Source: Terebella lapidaria
Taxonomy: Eukaryota > Annelida > Polychaeta > Terebellida > Terebellidae
Direction of reading: 5' to 3'
Length of the DNA: 64,000 bases
NCBI GenBank assembly: GCA_949152475.1
Contig: OX424556.1
Location: 57,556,451 to 57,620,450 of the forward strand
The translations under genes were made by a program, and so were the position numbers. This document shows positions 21,662 through 32,609 of this stretch, one piece after another (within the stretch, counting starts at the first letter, position 1; every line of letters starts with the position of its first letter). The notes beneath the pieces are model-generated. The model searched no databases and was not told where the DNA came from. It was given only the letters and a program-made list of their open reading frames with translations.

Positions 21662-22576
21662 CAATACTATACATGCGAAGTAAACAAGTGTTTTGACAAA
21701 TCGACTTTATTGTTTCATTAATGTAGACATTATCCCAGGGAAATTAAATTCATGAAAAATGCATGACAAACGTAATTCTTTATTCAAAACACAATACACA
21801 CGTGTACACAAATTTACAATATTCACAAAAAAGTACATAAAATGCACAATATCTTCCAAACTGTATTATCTTGCTTTATATAACACAAAAGCTGAAAAAG
21901 GCATTTAATTTGAACATAATTGCAGATCCCTCCATTTGTCTAAAAACAATTGAAACTTGAGGCTTTTTTTTTTGGCAGTTTCTTCTTCAATTCTTACGAT
22001 ATTTATTAAAATTAATAATACCCGCCTTTTTCTCAGAGTAAACAGTTATTTAATTTGCATGTGTAGATCTCTATTCTGAAAATTAAGTATAACAAAACAT
22101 ATATTGTCTTAGGGGATTGTATTTGACACAATATGATTTCTTTAACATTGAATGCGTGAAAATTGTCACCAAATTTAGAAAATTTACCACAAAGAATCAT
22201 GCCAAAATTTCAAAACACATTTACATTCTAAAAATACTTGGTAAGTGTAATAATGGCTCATCTTCCTTTTTAGAAAACGAACATTTTGCCGTATCTACAA
22301 TACCTATTTAAAAAAAAAACCTGACATACCTAATGGTATTCAAAATCAATCACATATGCCAGCATACATACTTCGAAATGATTGTTATATTCTTTTTTTT
22401 TTCTTCTTTTTTTTTAAATCTCCCTGATTTTATTAATCTCAGAACCTTTCAGAATTCATGTGAAATTTCTTTGACTTGCATAATTTTTTTAGATATAGCC
22501 GATTTGGGACATTTCTTTAATTGTGCAACATCTTTTGAATGTTTTTTCACATATAATGCTATGAACAATGTGATGA

Positions 22577-22674
22577 AATGATGCTTACGGGCAAACTAAT
22601 GCCACGCCAGAGGCTAATAATGAAATGAACAGATGATGCTTACGGGCAACTTAATGCCACGCCAGAGGCAAACA
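22577..22674 (+). repeat. 55-bp tandem duplication
   Basis: GATGCTTACGGGCAA followed by TAATGCCACGCCAGAGGC occurs twice, with the ATGCTTACGG block at 22581 and 22636. It is more GC-rich than its surroundings. Confidence 0.8.
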
Positions 22675-22740
22675 TAATGTGGAGAAGAACTTGATACTTC
22701 CTGCTAACTCACAGGCAGTGGATTCAGTCCACTGTCTGTA

Positions 22741-22815
22741 TGCATTATACACTCAACGAATAATATGCATTATACACTCAGCGAATAATATGCATTATAC
22801 ACTCAGCGAATAATT
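22741..22815 (+). repeat. 25-bp tandem repeat, 3 copies
   Basis: TGCATTATACACTCA(A/G)CGAA begins at 22741, 22766 and 22791. Confidence 0.85.
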
Positions 22816-25611
22816 CGTAACACTTCAATCTTTTTGTAGATAATAGTGAAATTTTCACATGAATTCTGAAAATATAATTCGGTGCATGTTCAGGAAAACA
22901 AATGGAGCATTGCTTACCTCGACAGTAAAGTACAAATGGATCACATCACATTATGCAGAGAATTAACTTTCACACGAAACGACACAAGAAAAAAAACCCA
23001 ATACTACACCTACTAATAATAATATTAATAATATATTATTTTTAAACATAAATACTGTTGTCATAAATTCAGCCAATATGAAAAAAAACTAATGTTACAT
23101 TTGAGGTTGAGATAGAAAGCCCATATATGTATCATCAATATGTTATATTAATACATTGTAAAAAAATGATGACCGATACCACATGCAAAGAACGTACAAA
23201 TATCGAAAAAGCATCATACAACAAAAAAATTCGAAATTAAGTGGTCACCGAATCAAATTTTCAGTTACCATACCAGCATTCGTCACACAGGTTCTGATTA
23301 TTCGATGATATAACAAGAAAAAATGGACATAAGTATGTGACAAAAATATTGTAGACATGATCACGTGTTGGAACCATAGTAACATTAATCAAACATGTTA
23401 AAAATATCTCATAAACGGCACTAATGTGAAATATTATTCATGATGAATACGAAGATGAATATGCCTCATGCAAAAAACACAAAACTAACCACCATAACCA
23501 TTAAATATTCGATAAACCATTCACCATGAACCATTGAATATTCGAAATAATGTGGTCAATGTATCAAAATTTCATTGATTATTCAATGACATAAAAGGAT
23601 ACATTTAGACACAACCATATTTCAAACATTTTTCAGTTACCACAGAAACTTTCATCAGATATCAACATCTATTCAATGAATAAAAATAGATAAAACATGA
23701 TTGTAGACATATGCCAAAATCTTTCAATTATCACAGAAAACATCATCAGACATGTTACAAGTTGATGAACAGAACTACAGGCAACACACACACATAATTT
23801 AGTATACATTACGGGTACCACACATGTGTATATATAAAACTAATACAAATTGCATTTTGAAATAAAATGAATAAAATGTTAAAACTAAAAAAAAAATAAA
23901 AAAAAGCATCAACAAAGGGTGGAAAAAGGTTACAATTCCACTAACACACTCGCCCCAGATCAATTATCTTATTGTGACTATTCTTGTGAACATGAGTAAA
24001 ACAGCAATGACAACAATACAATTAAATGTATATCTATAAAAATATAATTGCAAGAATGGATATATCATCAATAAAAACAGCATCAAAAATCAATCACAAC
24101 ACATTTTTATTTTTATGCTTATATATATAATAAGACTAATATGTGTACATAGACACAACAACAGCATACACTGTAACTATATCCAAAAATCTACAAGAAG
24201 GTCATGTATAACGATGATAAGAACAATAGCCAATATTTGAGCATGTATAGTAAATAATATTTTCAATAATGAAAAAACATATGCGTACCGAAACAATAAC
24301 AAAATTGCCAACAAAAAATATAACTATATATGTGTGAAATGCAAAAACGTGTCCAGCAATAATGAAGACAACAACAATATTAATGTATAACATCAGTAAC
24401 AAGAGCGATAAAAATTACAACCTTTTATATTCTTATGTTTGTATGTGTATAATAAGATCAATATGTGTATATAAAAAACAACAACTTAAAATCTAACTAT
24501 ATCAAAATAATTGCGTGAACATCATGTATAATGATGACAACAAAACAAATCATACAAGGGCGTAGCTAGACATATATGTGTACGCAAACTGAAAACTGAT
24601 TGTATAAAGTAGGGCGTTAAACGGCCGAGCCTTAAGGGCAAGGCCCCTATCGGCCAGGGGTCTGGGGAAGGGCGCCAAAAGCTGAATGATTTTGAGTGTT
24701 CTTTAATGTAATCTGAGCAATCTCAGGCAATAATATTGCTATCATAGTTTTATGATATTATAGTAAAATTACAAACACACGGAAATCTTGCGCCAAACAT
24801 CAAATGATTGGATCACAAAAGATGAGATTCCTTAGTGATTCAGCACCAAATAAAATTACCTAAAAGACAATGCCGCCACCAATGAATGATGTTTCGTTCA
24901 TTCAACATTGAGTAGACTGTTCACTGTTCATAATTCTTCTGCAAATGCATTGCTTTCAGTATACAATATTTCAATATTCGTTTTTTGCGTTATCACAAGC
25001 AGTGACATAGAGACCAACATTTGAAGACTTAAAAATCAATGCATAACTTTTCACACTATCATTGTTCTGTGCGAATGTACATGTAAAAACAACAGCTGTA
25101 GTTTTGACTAAAATGTACCCCTACAAATATTACGAGAATACATGTCATACTTCCAGCCTGCATGCTGGTTGGGTTCAGGAACTGTATTTTTACATGTAGC
25201 AGTTTTTCTGTTGTTTTTATAAGTCACAACGGTATTTATATGTGTAATTATTGTTTTTTCAGACCAGGGGTATGGCCTGAAATAAACAATAAACATAAAC
25301 AAACATGTACGATTTTCTTTCAGCATGTAAAAAGTGTATGCATGTGCGTTTTGCGTATATGTAAGCTACGGTCTTGTCATATGCAACTATGTCTTTTTGT
25401 ATGTATATGTATAATAAGAAAAACATGTGTATACCAAAACAACACCAACAATTTCAACAAAGAAACTAACTATAAAAGAAGATGCACAACAGCAACGACA
25501 ATAATGATAATTCATATAGATTGATATGTTTTTGGTGACTAGTAAAAATAAATAAAAAACATATGTGTATACCAACAACAATAACATTATTTACAATAAA
25601 TAATTGCACTG

Positions 25612-25612
25612 C

Positions 25613-25644
<32 letters not shown>

Positions 25645-25645
25645 G
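25612..25645. repeat. (TAA)n microsatellite
   Basis: A run of TAA triplets just downstream of the RepHel stop codon. Confidence 0.9.
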
Positions 25646-25712
25646 TGAGTCTATGATGTGGCGGATTAATAGGATGACTGTGTCCTTGAATATGTCCATA
25701 TGTGCCAACAAA

Positions 25713-28700
25713 TTAAACTTTTGTTGTTAGAAATACAGCATCATGGTCTGAATAATATATGTCACATACATCTACAAATGATTGAATCTCAGACGCTGGT
25801 GAACTTTTATTGTAATATATATGATCTAGAAGGCTACCAGAATCAGTAGTTGGTTTGTCAACATGTTGACGAAATCCATAGTATTTCATCATTCTAACGA
25901 GAGACGAATTCTGACTGACAATTAAATCATCATTGAAGTCTCCGACAACTACTGTTGGGACACTGAGTGGCATCATCTGCAATAAAGATTCAAGTAGTGT
26001 CACAAATCTTGCCATTGGTGTTGATGGTGGCCTATACACTACAACTACAATGAGGCGCTTATTTGTATTTTTTATCAGGATCACATTCGATTCCAATCCT
26101 TCAACATCAAACAGAAGTTCCTCAGTGTCCAACCAATCAGCAGTACACACCAAAAGTCCATGGCTATTCCTATGTTCATCTGTGTTTTTCCTTGACGCTA
26201 CATATCCGTACTTTTCCAGAAAACAATCGATTTCATGATCTTTTGATAAGTAAGTTTCTGTAAAGCACATTATTTCACAGTGTGAGTACATGTCATCACC
26301 TGCTACACAGAGGTCCCTAATTTTTTCGAGGAAATATCTTATGTTGAGATGCCCAATTGTCAGCCATGCTGGTTTTTCCAACTCATTCATGTGTCGAACA
26401 GACAGAGACGGCAATGGATTTTTGCGCATGTCATCCATAACAGGCACTACTTTTCTATTTGCACGAATTCCTGAAACGTCAAAATCGGTTATGTACAAAT
26501 CACATAGTCTTTTTACTCGACTGAAAGCCACATATGCTTGTCCATTTCCAAACTTCTTTGCACCTTTCATGCTGACAACAATTTTCTCTAAAGTAAGACC
26601 TTGACACTTGTGAATGGTAATAGCCCAGGCTAACGTCAATGGGAACTGCAACCTTGTCACCTGTGTAGTCTTGTGTCCAACTTTGTCAAACATGCCCTCA
26701 TGACGTTTAATTGGCACAGCTTCTGGAAATTCATCTTTCCACTGACTAACGTTAATGGCATTTTTCCCCACATTTTTGTTCCTGAATTTCACAAACACAA
26801 TGACAACATTCCCAGAGTTGTTCTCTTTCATCCCTTGTACTGATCCTATGACGCCATTAACAAGCCCATCTGACACATCAATGTTATATATCAGCATAAC
26901 CTGTGCGCCGACTGCCAATTCTAATTCTGTATGAAGTCCAGCTGTTTCCGATCTTTTTTGCTGGGTACATACATTTGTCAGATCAATCAGACCAGTACTG
27001 TCCTTTTTGCTATCCACTGCAGGAATTGTCACTCGATCGCATTCAGGTGCAATGTCCGCTAGTCTTTGTGCATTCCACTCATCGACATCAGCATTGAAAG
27101 CAAAGACATGTAAGGCATCTATCGGATAGTCAGGTTGTGTCTGATCAGTGTTTCTGGACTGTAAAACTTGTATGTCTCCTTGAGTTGCATTCCCAGTTCT
27201 CAATCGGCACAACAGTTCTGCGAAATCAGTGTCCCCTATTTGTCTCATCACTTCATCTAGCTCATGCAGCATGAAATGGTCTTTCCAAAGTGAACCACTC
27301 AAATTTGCCAGTGTACTCTTGTATGGACTGTATATTTGTGACTGACGTACGGGCGGTAATTGGTATAAGTCACCAACTGCTAAGATACAAACGTTTCCAA
27401 AAAGTGTGTCATCGTTTGTATTTCCCTTGATCTCACAAAGTCGTCTGTGGATACTGAGCAACATATCGGAACCGACCATGGAAATCTCATCTATTACCAA
27501 CACCACCACATTTTCTAGATTGGAGCGAAGTGTGTTCATCTTTTCAAAAGTCAGTGCATCTGCGCTATTTCCATACTTTAAGATTCGCAAAAGCAAAGCT
27601 GAATGAACAGTCATTCCATTGATACTGAATGCTGCTACGCCTGTGGGTGCTGTCAGTAATATGGTGATGTCTGTAGGTTTTACTTTTCTGCACAATCGCA
27701 ATAGTCGTTTCGTTTCTGCGTGTATTAATTTGATGACATGACTCTTACCAACACCACCAGGTCCACTCAAAAATACTCTGTAAGGTTTCACGGGTCTCCC
27801 ATTTTTCATGTCAATTACAGCATCCTTACACCATTGTCTGTGATACATCACAATCTGCTTTTGTTTGTCATTCAGGCTGCGCATCATCTCTCTAATCTCT
27901 TTTGGTGACAATTCAGTTTGATTTTTCTCTTTTTCGTAACGAAGTGCAATATCAGAAGTTGGATGACACTGTGGATTTTCAAACATTGATGCATTTGCAG
28001 CTAAATCCTCATCATCAATATCCAAATTAATTTCAACAGAATCATTCCTGTCCTGTCTTTCAGCGTGCTCATTGCCTGGCGCTAAGTCAGCCCACATGTG
28101 TTCTGGTGCCCCATTATGCTGATTGTGTTCCATGGCTTGTTCCATGTCTGCCACATCCGAACAATATAAACTCTCGTTTGACGTTACAGTATCTACTACA
28201 TTTTCGTAGCGCTCAAGGTAGCTGTCAGAATCTCCCAGTATATCAACTTGTTCTATTCGCCATGGGAAATACAACATTAACTTAGATCGAAAGAAATTTG
28301 ATGGTTCTTTTTCCATGCTTACTTTCCTGAATCTTATGACGGCTTCTTGTCTTCTCTTGCGCATTACTGTTTTCCCATCTTTCAGTTTAATTTGCTTAGG
28401 CATATTCATCCTTCTTGCATCTTCAGATGGGTCTTCACTCTCTTCAAGTACAGTAGGCACACTGTCATCACTGTCATTATCGTTCTCGTTGTAGTTTACA
28501 GAATAATTGGCAGCAAATTCAGCAAGGCACATATTTTCCAATGCATCTGGTCTCAACGCATACCGCTCTACTACGTTGCTTTGAAAAACGTCTTCATCAC
28601 CATCGTCAGCGTCTTTCAGTTGCTCTTTTGTTTTCAACACTGCAACTCGCTGGTCTGCTGGATCAGTATTGACAAACACGACCTTGCGACTCAATTTCTT

Positions 28701-31700
28701 CAAAGGCATTGACAATATTCTGTAAGCTGCTTCTTGTGCACTCAGTTCCCTGCGGTTCAGAAACGTTGATCCAATATGCCTCATCATGCTCTTCACATCT
28801 TTATCTTGATACTCTTTACATGCCTGCTTCAGTAATTCTCCCATGCCACTTTCATCTTTTGTAAGATAACTAGCGATATAAGCAACACATGCCCATGGAT
28901 CTAAAATCATCTGTATGTCGATGTTGGCTTTCCATGCCTTCATCAACGTTGGGTTGTACTGGTTGATATTCTGTTCCTTTGGCGTCCTTTCCATCACAAC
29001 ATTTGAACCTTTTTGAGAAATTGACAGCGCAGACATATACTGTTCTTCTGTAATACCTGCTTGATCACATAGGTCATGTAATGAAATATCACTACAGTCT
29101 TTCTCTGTCATCATGTCCTGCATGTTTTTAAGAGTTTCTCTGGCAGTTGTTTTCGTCTGTTGACTCAACTCGTCAATGTCAGGTTCTCTGGCAATCATGG
29201 TCTTTGCACTCGGTGGTCTTGGGAAATGGAATCGGCATGATCCTTTCTTTCGACAGTAAGATGAATGACTGTGGCCTTGTACTCTGGTCACCAAATCTGA
29301 GAGCTCTGGGTCATCATCTGGTAAAGTACATGTTATATACTTGTCGATAAATTGACATACTTTTTCATCAGAATCTTTGTCAATTTTGGGAGCATTGTTT
29401 ATCCACAACAAAGTGTGTGCATGAGGCGACCCACGAGCTTGAAACTCTATTCTGATAACATAGTGCAAAACTTCTCCTACTGGGCGAGCGTTTGATTTTA
29501 GCACGTCTTTGAAGAATAGCTCTAGTCGGTACTGGAATTGCCTTGCAGCCGTTACAGGATTGCGTCTAAGCCAATCACACTTTTCTTTGTATGACATTTT
29601 ATCAACATCTTCATCAGTCAAAATCGTGCCATATTGCTGTGCAATTGTCTGAATTATATCTGGCCATTGCATATCTGCACACGATAAGGTCAAAAAGAAT
29701 GTTGGTAGGCCAAGTTGTCGGATCATTGCTAATACATCATACAACAATGTCTGAAAGTAACCAGGTGTGCCTCGAACGTTTTTCAAGATCTTGTATGCAA
29801 CATCTGCTTTCAACATATCATTTAACTTACTCACATTCTTCAGCAAGCCAACATTCAATCTTTCTCCTTGAAATTCTTTACCAGCACATCTGCGATATAT
29901 GTAATGGTTTATGTCACTGTGAACTTGCTGGTTCTCCACTGCGTACTGTGCACTAAGCAGATACTCCACAGACTGTGCAAATCTTCCATCACAATCTAGT
30001 AGTCTTTGATTGAAGTACTTTCTTGGGGTTAGATGGACTTCTCTATCTGTGGTCATGGCATTGGTTCCGTCGGGATACTTGTCTGGGTTCGAGAGTTCTT
30101 CAAAGTAAGGATCACTCAATAAGGGTATTGGTTTTTGGTCTTCGGCAGGAGCAATATTTATTGTTGCGTTTCCAAATTGGGAATTGTCATTTATTATACT
30201 GGACTCATGTGGCAATCCTTGTGTGGCTACAGCATTTTCAAAAGCTTTCTCGTCTTCTTCATCTATGTCTGCATCTGATTCATTAGCATCCCTTTCTTCA
30301 GTATCAATTTGTGATTTCACCCCAACGTCTTTTTCTCCCGTTGGTACAAGTATTACATAATGGTTCTGTCCGATCAGTCCCAAATCAAATTCGTTCTTTA
30401 TTTCAGTCCTGGATACCACAAGAATAGGTACATCATGACCAGTCTGGTGAACTTTTATTTTCAGTGAATAATAATCAGCAATTGCTTGCAAAGCAATATT
30501 TTCTCCCCACTGATCACCATAGCTCAGATCATCTAGATATTTTATCCACCGCACCTCTTTTCGCGATTCAAAGTCTTCAATTCTTTCCACAGCTCTGTCT
30601 ACATCAGATGGTTGCTCGGTATCTGCTTGCCCATTTCTACATGTTTCATCTACATCAATCCTCGCACATACAAAATCACGATACCACTCTGAATGTTCTC
30701 TCATATGTTCTGCTGTCACTATGCGCAAATTTTGTGGCGTCACTGTGACTACACGAAGTCGTTCCAGATGGTAGCACACTGAACTGAACATGCAGTTTCC
30801 ATCACCCGGTACGTCAATTACAGTCATTTCATTGTCATTGGCAACATCATGGATTATGTCATTACCATGGCTTATACCTTGCTGAATAGACACAGGTTGT
30901 TCGATGTTGTTTTTCATTTCATCAGGCGACACGGTCTCTGCATTAACAATCACTGTGTCAGATATTTCTTTGTCAATGTTGGGATCAACTGTGGTATCGC
31001 TAATTGTAATCTCCGATTCACTTGATTTTGTCATGGCATGCCAGAGCTCTGGACTATCTATCTCTGCATCTTCTTCCCAGTTTTCATTTATTTCCACTTC
31101 TTTGTAATGCGGATTATCAGCTTTCAATCGTTTCAAAGCAGCCAATACTCGTTGTGGGTCAACATATTGATACATATAGTGGCTTTTATATGCTTGCTTC
31201 CTTTTAAATTTCAGAGGTATCAGTTGGCTTTCAGATGGCAGTCGTGGAAACAAACTGCATACAGTGTCAATTTTAGATGGAACGTTTACCGCTGGTCCAT
31301 GAATTCCATGCTGTCTGCCTCTTGGTAAACCCACCATTTTCATAAACGGGATACGTTTACAAACAAGACGTATTTCAAGACTGTTTAGTTCGCGGAGTTC
31401 AGGAGGTGGATCCACTAACGTTAACTTGTTTGCTTTTGATTGTGCTGGAATTTTTCCACGTTTCAAACAAGCATGACAAGTTCTGCATATCCATTCTTTA
31501 TCATTTGCTGATTTGATCCTATTCCCAAGTGTTCGGTTTATTATGGTTTTCGGTGTTTTTATATACTGAGTATCATCAAGGTGCCGTACCGTTACTCTGT
31601 ACATTAGACGATGACAACAACAGCAAACATAATTACACGAATCCTTCACTTTATCCAGAAAATTGTTCACTACACGTGTGATGCTAGGGATAGAATGTTT

Positions 31701-32609
31701 TTGTGTAACTCTCTTGATTTTCATAACTTTTTTCATTTTTCCCAATCGTTCACTTCGATGGTGTGGTGATTCTTCCTGTCTTGTATTTTGCTTGGCTTCC
31801 TTGTCATTTCGCAAACGTTCACTACGTCTCTGTGGCGATTCTTCCTGTCTAATCCTTAGCTTGGCTTCCTTGTCGTTTCGCAAACGTTCACTACGTCTCT
31901 GTGGCGATTCTCCCTGTCTAATAATTTGCTTGGTTTCCTTGTCTTTTTGCAAACGTTCATTTCGTTTGTCTGTCGTTTCTTCTGCTCTCACAGTCATCAT
32001 GCTTTTTCTCACTTTTTCCAAACGTTCATTTCTTTTGTCTGTCGTTTCTTCTGATCTCACAGTCATCATGCCTTCTCTCACTTTTTCCAAACGTTTATTT
32101 CTTTTGTCTTTCGTTTCTTCTGATCTCACAGTCGTCATGGCTTTTCTCACTTTTTCCAAACGTTCATTTCGTTTGTCTGTCGTTTCTTCTGATCTCACAG
32201 TCGTCATGGCTTTTCTCACTTTTTCCAAACGTTCATTTCTTTTGTCTTTCGTTTCTTCTGATCTCACAGTCGTCATGGCTTTTCTCACTTTTTCCAAACG
32301 TTCATTTCGTTTGTCTGTCGTTTCTTCTGATCTCACAGTCGTCATGCCTTTTCTCACTTTTTCCAAACGTTCATTACGTTTGTCTGTCGTTTCTTCTGAT
32401 CTTACAGTTGTCATGTGTTTTCTCAATTTTTCCAATCGAGACCGACGTTCATATTCATTTTCTGTTTCACGTTTTTCTTGCATGCACTTCCTAACCTTTG
32501 TTAGTCGTTCATTTTCTTGTTCTTTGGTTTCATTTTTACGTTTATTTTGCATTCTGAGTCTCTGTTCTTTTAACTTTTGTTCAGCACTTTTTTTTGTTGA
32601 GCGTGGCAT
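25713..32609 (-). CDS. Helentron-type RepHel-EN transposase (2298 aa, intact)
   Basis: A rolling-circle transposition protein in one uninterrupted frame. In order: 12 repeats of 23 residues (about 27-302, typical ETTDKRNERLEKVRK), like the STPR DNA-binding repeat; Cys/His zinc ligands (C325-H333, C375, C378, C381); a DUF6570-like block (about 450-512, FKRKQAYKSHYMYQY); an OTU protease (about 594-757; Cys606 in DGNC, His750 in NHYVIL); a Helitron-like N region (about 860-990); HUH Rep (H1063, H1065 in GSPHAHTLLW; Y1244 and Y1248 in AYIASYLTK); PIF1-like helicase (Walker A GPGGVGKS 1616-1623, Walker B VIDEIS 1705-1710, VGDLYQLPP 1745-1753, TIHKCQG 1998-2004, QAYVAFSR 2024-2031); EEP/AP-type endonuclease (N2089, E2118, GDFND 2223-2227, SDHD 2287-2290). 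The OTU and endonuclease modules identify the Helentron (Helitron2) branch. All expected catalytic residues are present, so it may be a recent or active copy. Confidence 0.95.
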   Translation of the reverse strand: MPRSTKKSAEQKLKEQRLRMQNKRKNETKEQENERLTKVRKCMQEKRETENEYERRSRLEKLRKHMTTVRSEETTDKRNERLEKVRKGMTTVRSEETTDKRNERLEKVRKAMTTVRSEETKDKRNERLEKVRKAMTTVRSEETTDKRNERLEKVRKAMTTVRSEETKDKRNKRLEKVREGMMTVRSEETTDKRNERLEKVRKSMMTVRAEETTDKRNERLQKDKETKQIIRQGESPQRRSERLRNDKEAKLRIRQEESPQRRSERLRNDKEAKQNTRQEESPHHRSERLGKMKKVMKIKRVTQKHSIPSITRVVNNFLDKVKDSCNYVCCCCHRLMYRVTVRHLDDTQYIKTPKTIINRTLGNRIKSANDKEWICRTCHACLKRGKIPAQSKANKLTLVDPPPELRELNSLEIRLVCKRIPFMKMVGLPRGRQHGIHGPAVNVPSKIDTVCSLFPRLPSESQLIPLKFKRKQAYKSHYMYQYVDPQRVLAALKRLKADNPHYKEVEINENWEEDAEIDSPELWHAMTKSSESEITISDTTVDPNIDKEISDTVIVNAETVSPDEMKNNIEQPVSIQQGISHGNDIIHDVANDNEMTVIDVPGDGNCMFSSVCYHLERLRVVTVTPQNLRIVTAEHMREHSEWYRDFVCARIDVDETCRNGQADTEQPSDVDRAVERIEDFESRKEVRWIKYLDDLSYGDQWGENIALQAIADYYSLKIKVHQTGHDVPILVVSRTEIKNEFDLGLIGQNHYVILVPTGEKDVGVKSQIDTEERDANESDADIDEEDEKAFENAVATQGLPHESSIINDNSQFGNATINIAPAEDQKPIPLLSDPYFEELSNPDKYPDGTNAMTTDREVHLTPRKYFNQRLLDCDGRFAQSVEYLLSAQYAVENQQVHSDINHYIYRRCAGKEFQGERLNVGLLKNVSKLNDMLKADVAYKILKNVRGTPGYFQTLLYDVLAMIRQLGLPTFFLTLSCADMQWPDIIQTIAQQYGTILTDEDVDKMSYKEKCDWLRRNPVTAARQFQYRLELFFKDVLKSNARPVGEVLHYVIRIEFQARGSPHAHTLLWINNAPKIDKDSDEKVCQFIDKYITCTLPDDDPELSDLVTRVQGHSHSSYCRKKGSCRFHFPRPPSAKTMIAREPDIDELSQQTKTTARETLKNMQDMMTEKDCSDISLHDLCDQAGITEEQYMSALSISQKGSNVVMERTPKEQNINQYNPTLMKAWKANIDIQMILDPWACVAYIASYLTKDESGMGELLKQACKEYQDKDVKSMMRHIGSTFLNRRELSAQEAAYRILSMPLKKLSRKVVFVNTDPADQRVAVLKTKEQLKDADDGDEDVFQSNVVERYALRPDALENMCLAEFAANYSVNYNENDNDSDDSVPTVLEESEDPSEDARRMNMPKQIKLKDGKTVMRKRRQEAVIRFRKVSMEKEPSNFFRSKLMLYFPWRIEQVDILGDSDSYLERYENVVDTVTSNESLYCSDVADMEQAMEHNQHNGAPEHMWADLAPGNEHAERQDRNDSVEINLDIDDEDLAANASMFENPQCHPTSDIALRYEKEKNQTELSPKEIREMMRSLNDKQKQIVMYHRQWCKDAVIDMKNGRPVKPYRVFLSGPGGVGKSHVIKLIHAETKRLLRLCRKVKPTDITILLTAPTGVAAFSINGMTVHSALLLRILKYGNSADALTFEKMNTLRSNLENVVVLVIDEISMVGSDMLLSIHRRLCEIKGNTNDDTLFGNVCILAVGDLYQLPPVRQSQIYSPYKSTLANLSGSLWKDHFMLHELDEVMRQIGDTDFAELLCRLRTGNATQGDIQVLQSRNTDQTQPDYPIDALHVFAFNADVDEWNAQRLADIAPECDRVTIPAVDSKKDSTGLIDLTNVCTQQKRSETAGLHTELELAVGAQVMLIYNIDVSDGLVNGVIGSVQGMKENNSGNVVIVFVKFRNKNVGKNAINVSQWKDEFPEAVPIKRHEGMFDKVGHKTTQVTRLQFPLTLAWAITIHKCQGLTLEKIVVSMKGAKKFGNGQAYVAFSRVKRLCDLYITDFDVSGIRANRKVVPVMDDMRKNPLPSLSVRHMNELEKPAWLTIGHLNIRYFLEKIRDLCVAGDDMYSHCEIMCFTETYLSKDHEIDCFLEKYGYVASRKNTDEHRNSHGLLVCTADWLDTEELLFDVEGLESNVILIKNTNKRLIVVVVYRPPSTPMARFVTLLESLLQMMPLSVPTVVVGDFNDDLIVSQNSSLVRMMKYYGFRQHVDKPTTDSGSLLDHIYYNKSSPASEIQSFVDVCDIYYSDHDAVFLTTKV
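31704..32531 (-). repeat. 69-bp coding tandem repeat (12 x 23 residues, STPR-like)
   Basis: This is the DNA of the N-terminal repeats of the RepHel protein. Six central copies differ by only a few residues (T/K at position 3, A/G/S near position 16), while the outer copies are diverged. The period is 69 bp. The similarity of the central copies suggests recent expansion or homogenisation within the gene. Confidence 0.9.

Larger units (their letters stand above)
21662..25712. other. AT-rich non-coding flank, 3' side of the RepHel gene
   Basis: About 4 kb of AT-rich DNA downstream of the RepHel stop codon (the gene reads leftward). It is probably the non-coding 3' part of the Helentron plus older DNA. 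I found no clear terminal hairpin, so the element's left end is not defined. A GC-rich patch lies at about 24610-24675. The short open frames here look like chance in low-complexity sequence. Confidence 0.5.

Noticed and set aside
24556..24680. CAAGGGCGTAGCTAGAC resembles a hAT-type transposon terminus
   Set aside because: I could not find a matching inverted end or a target duplication, so a single short similarity is not enough.
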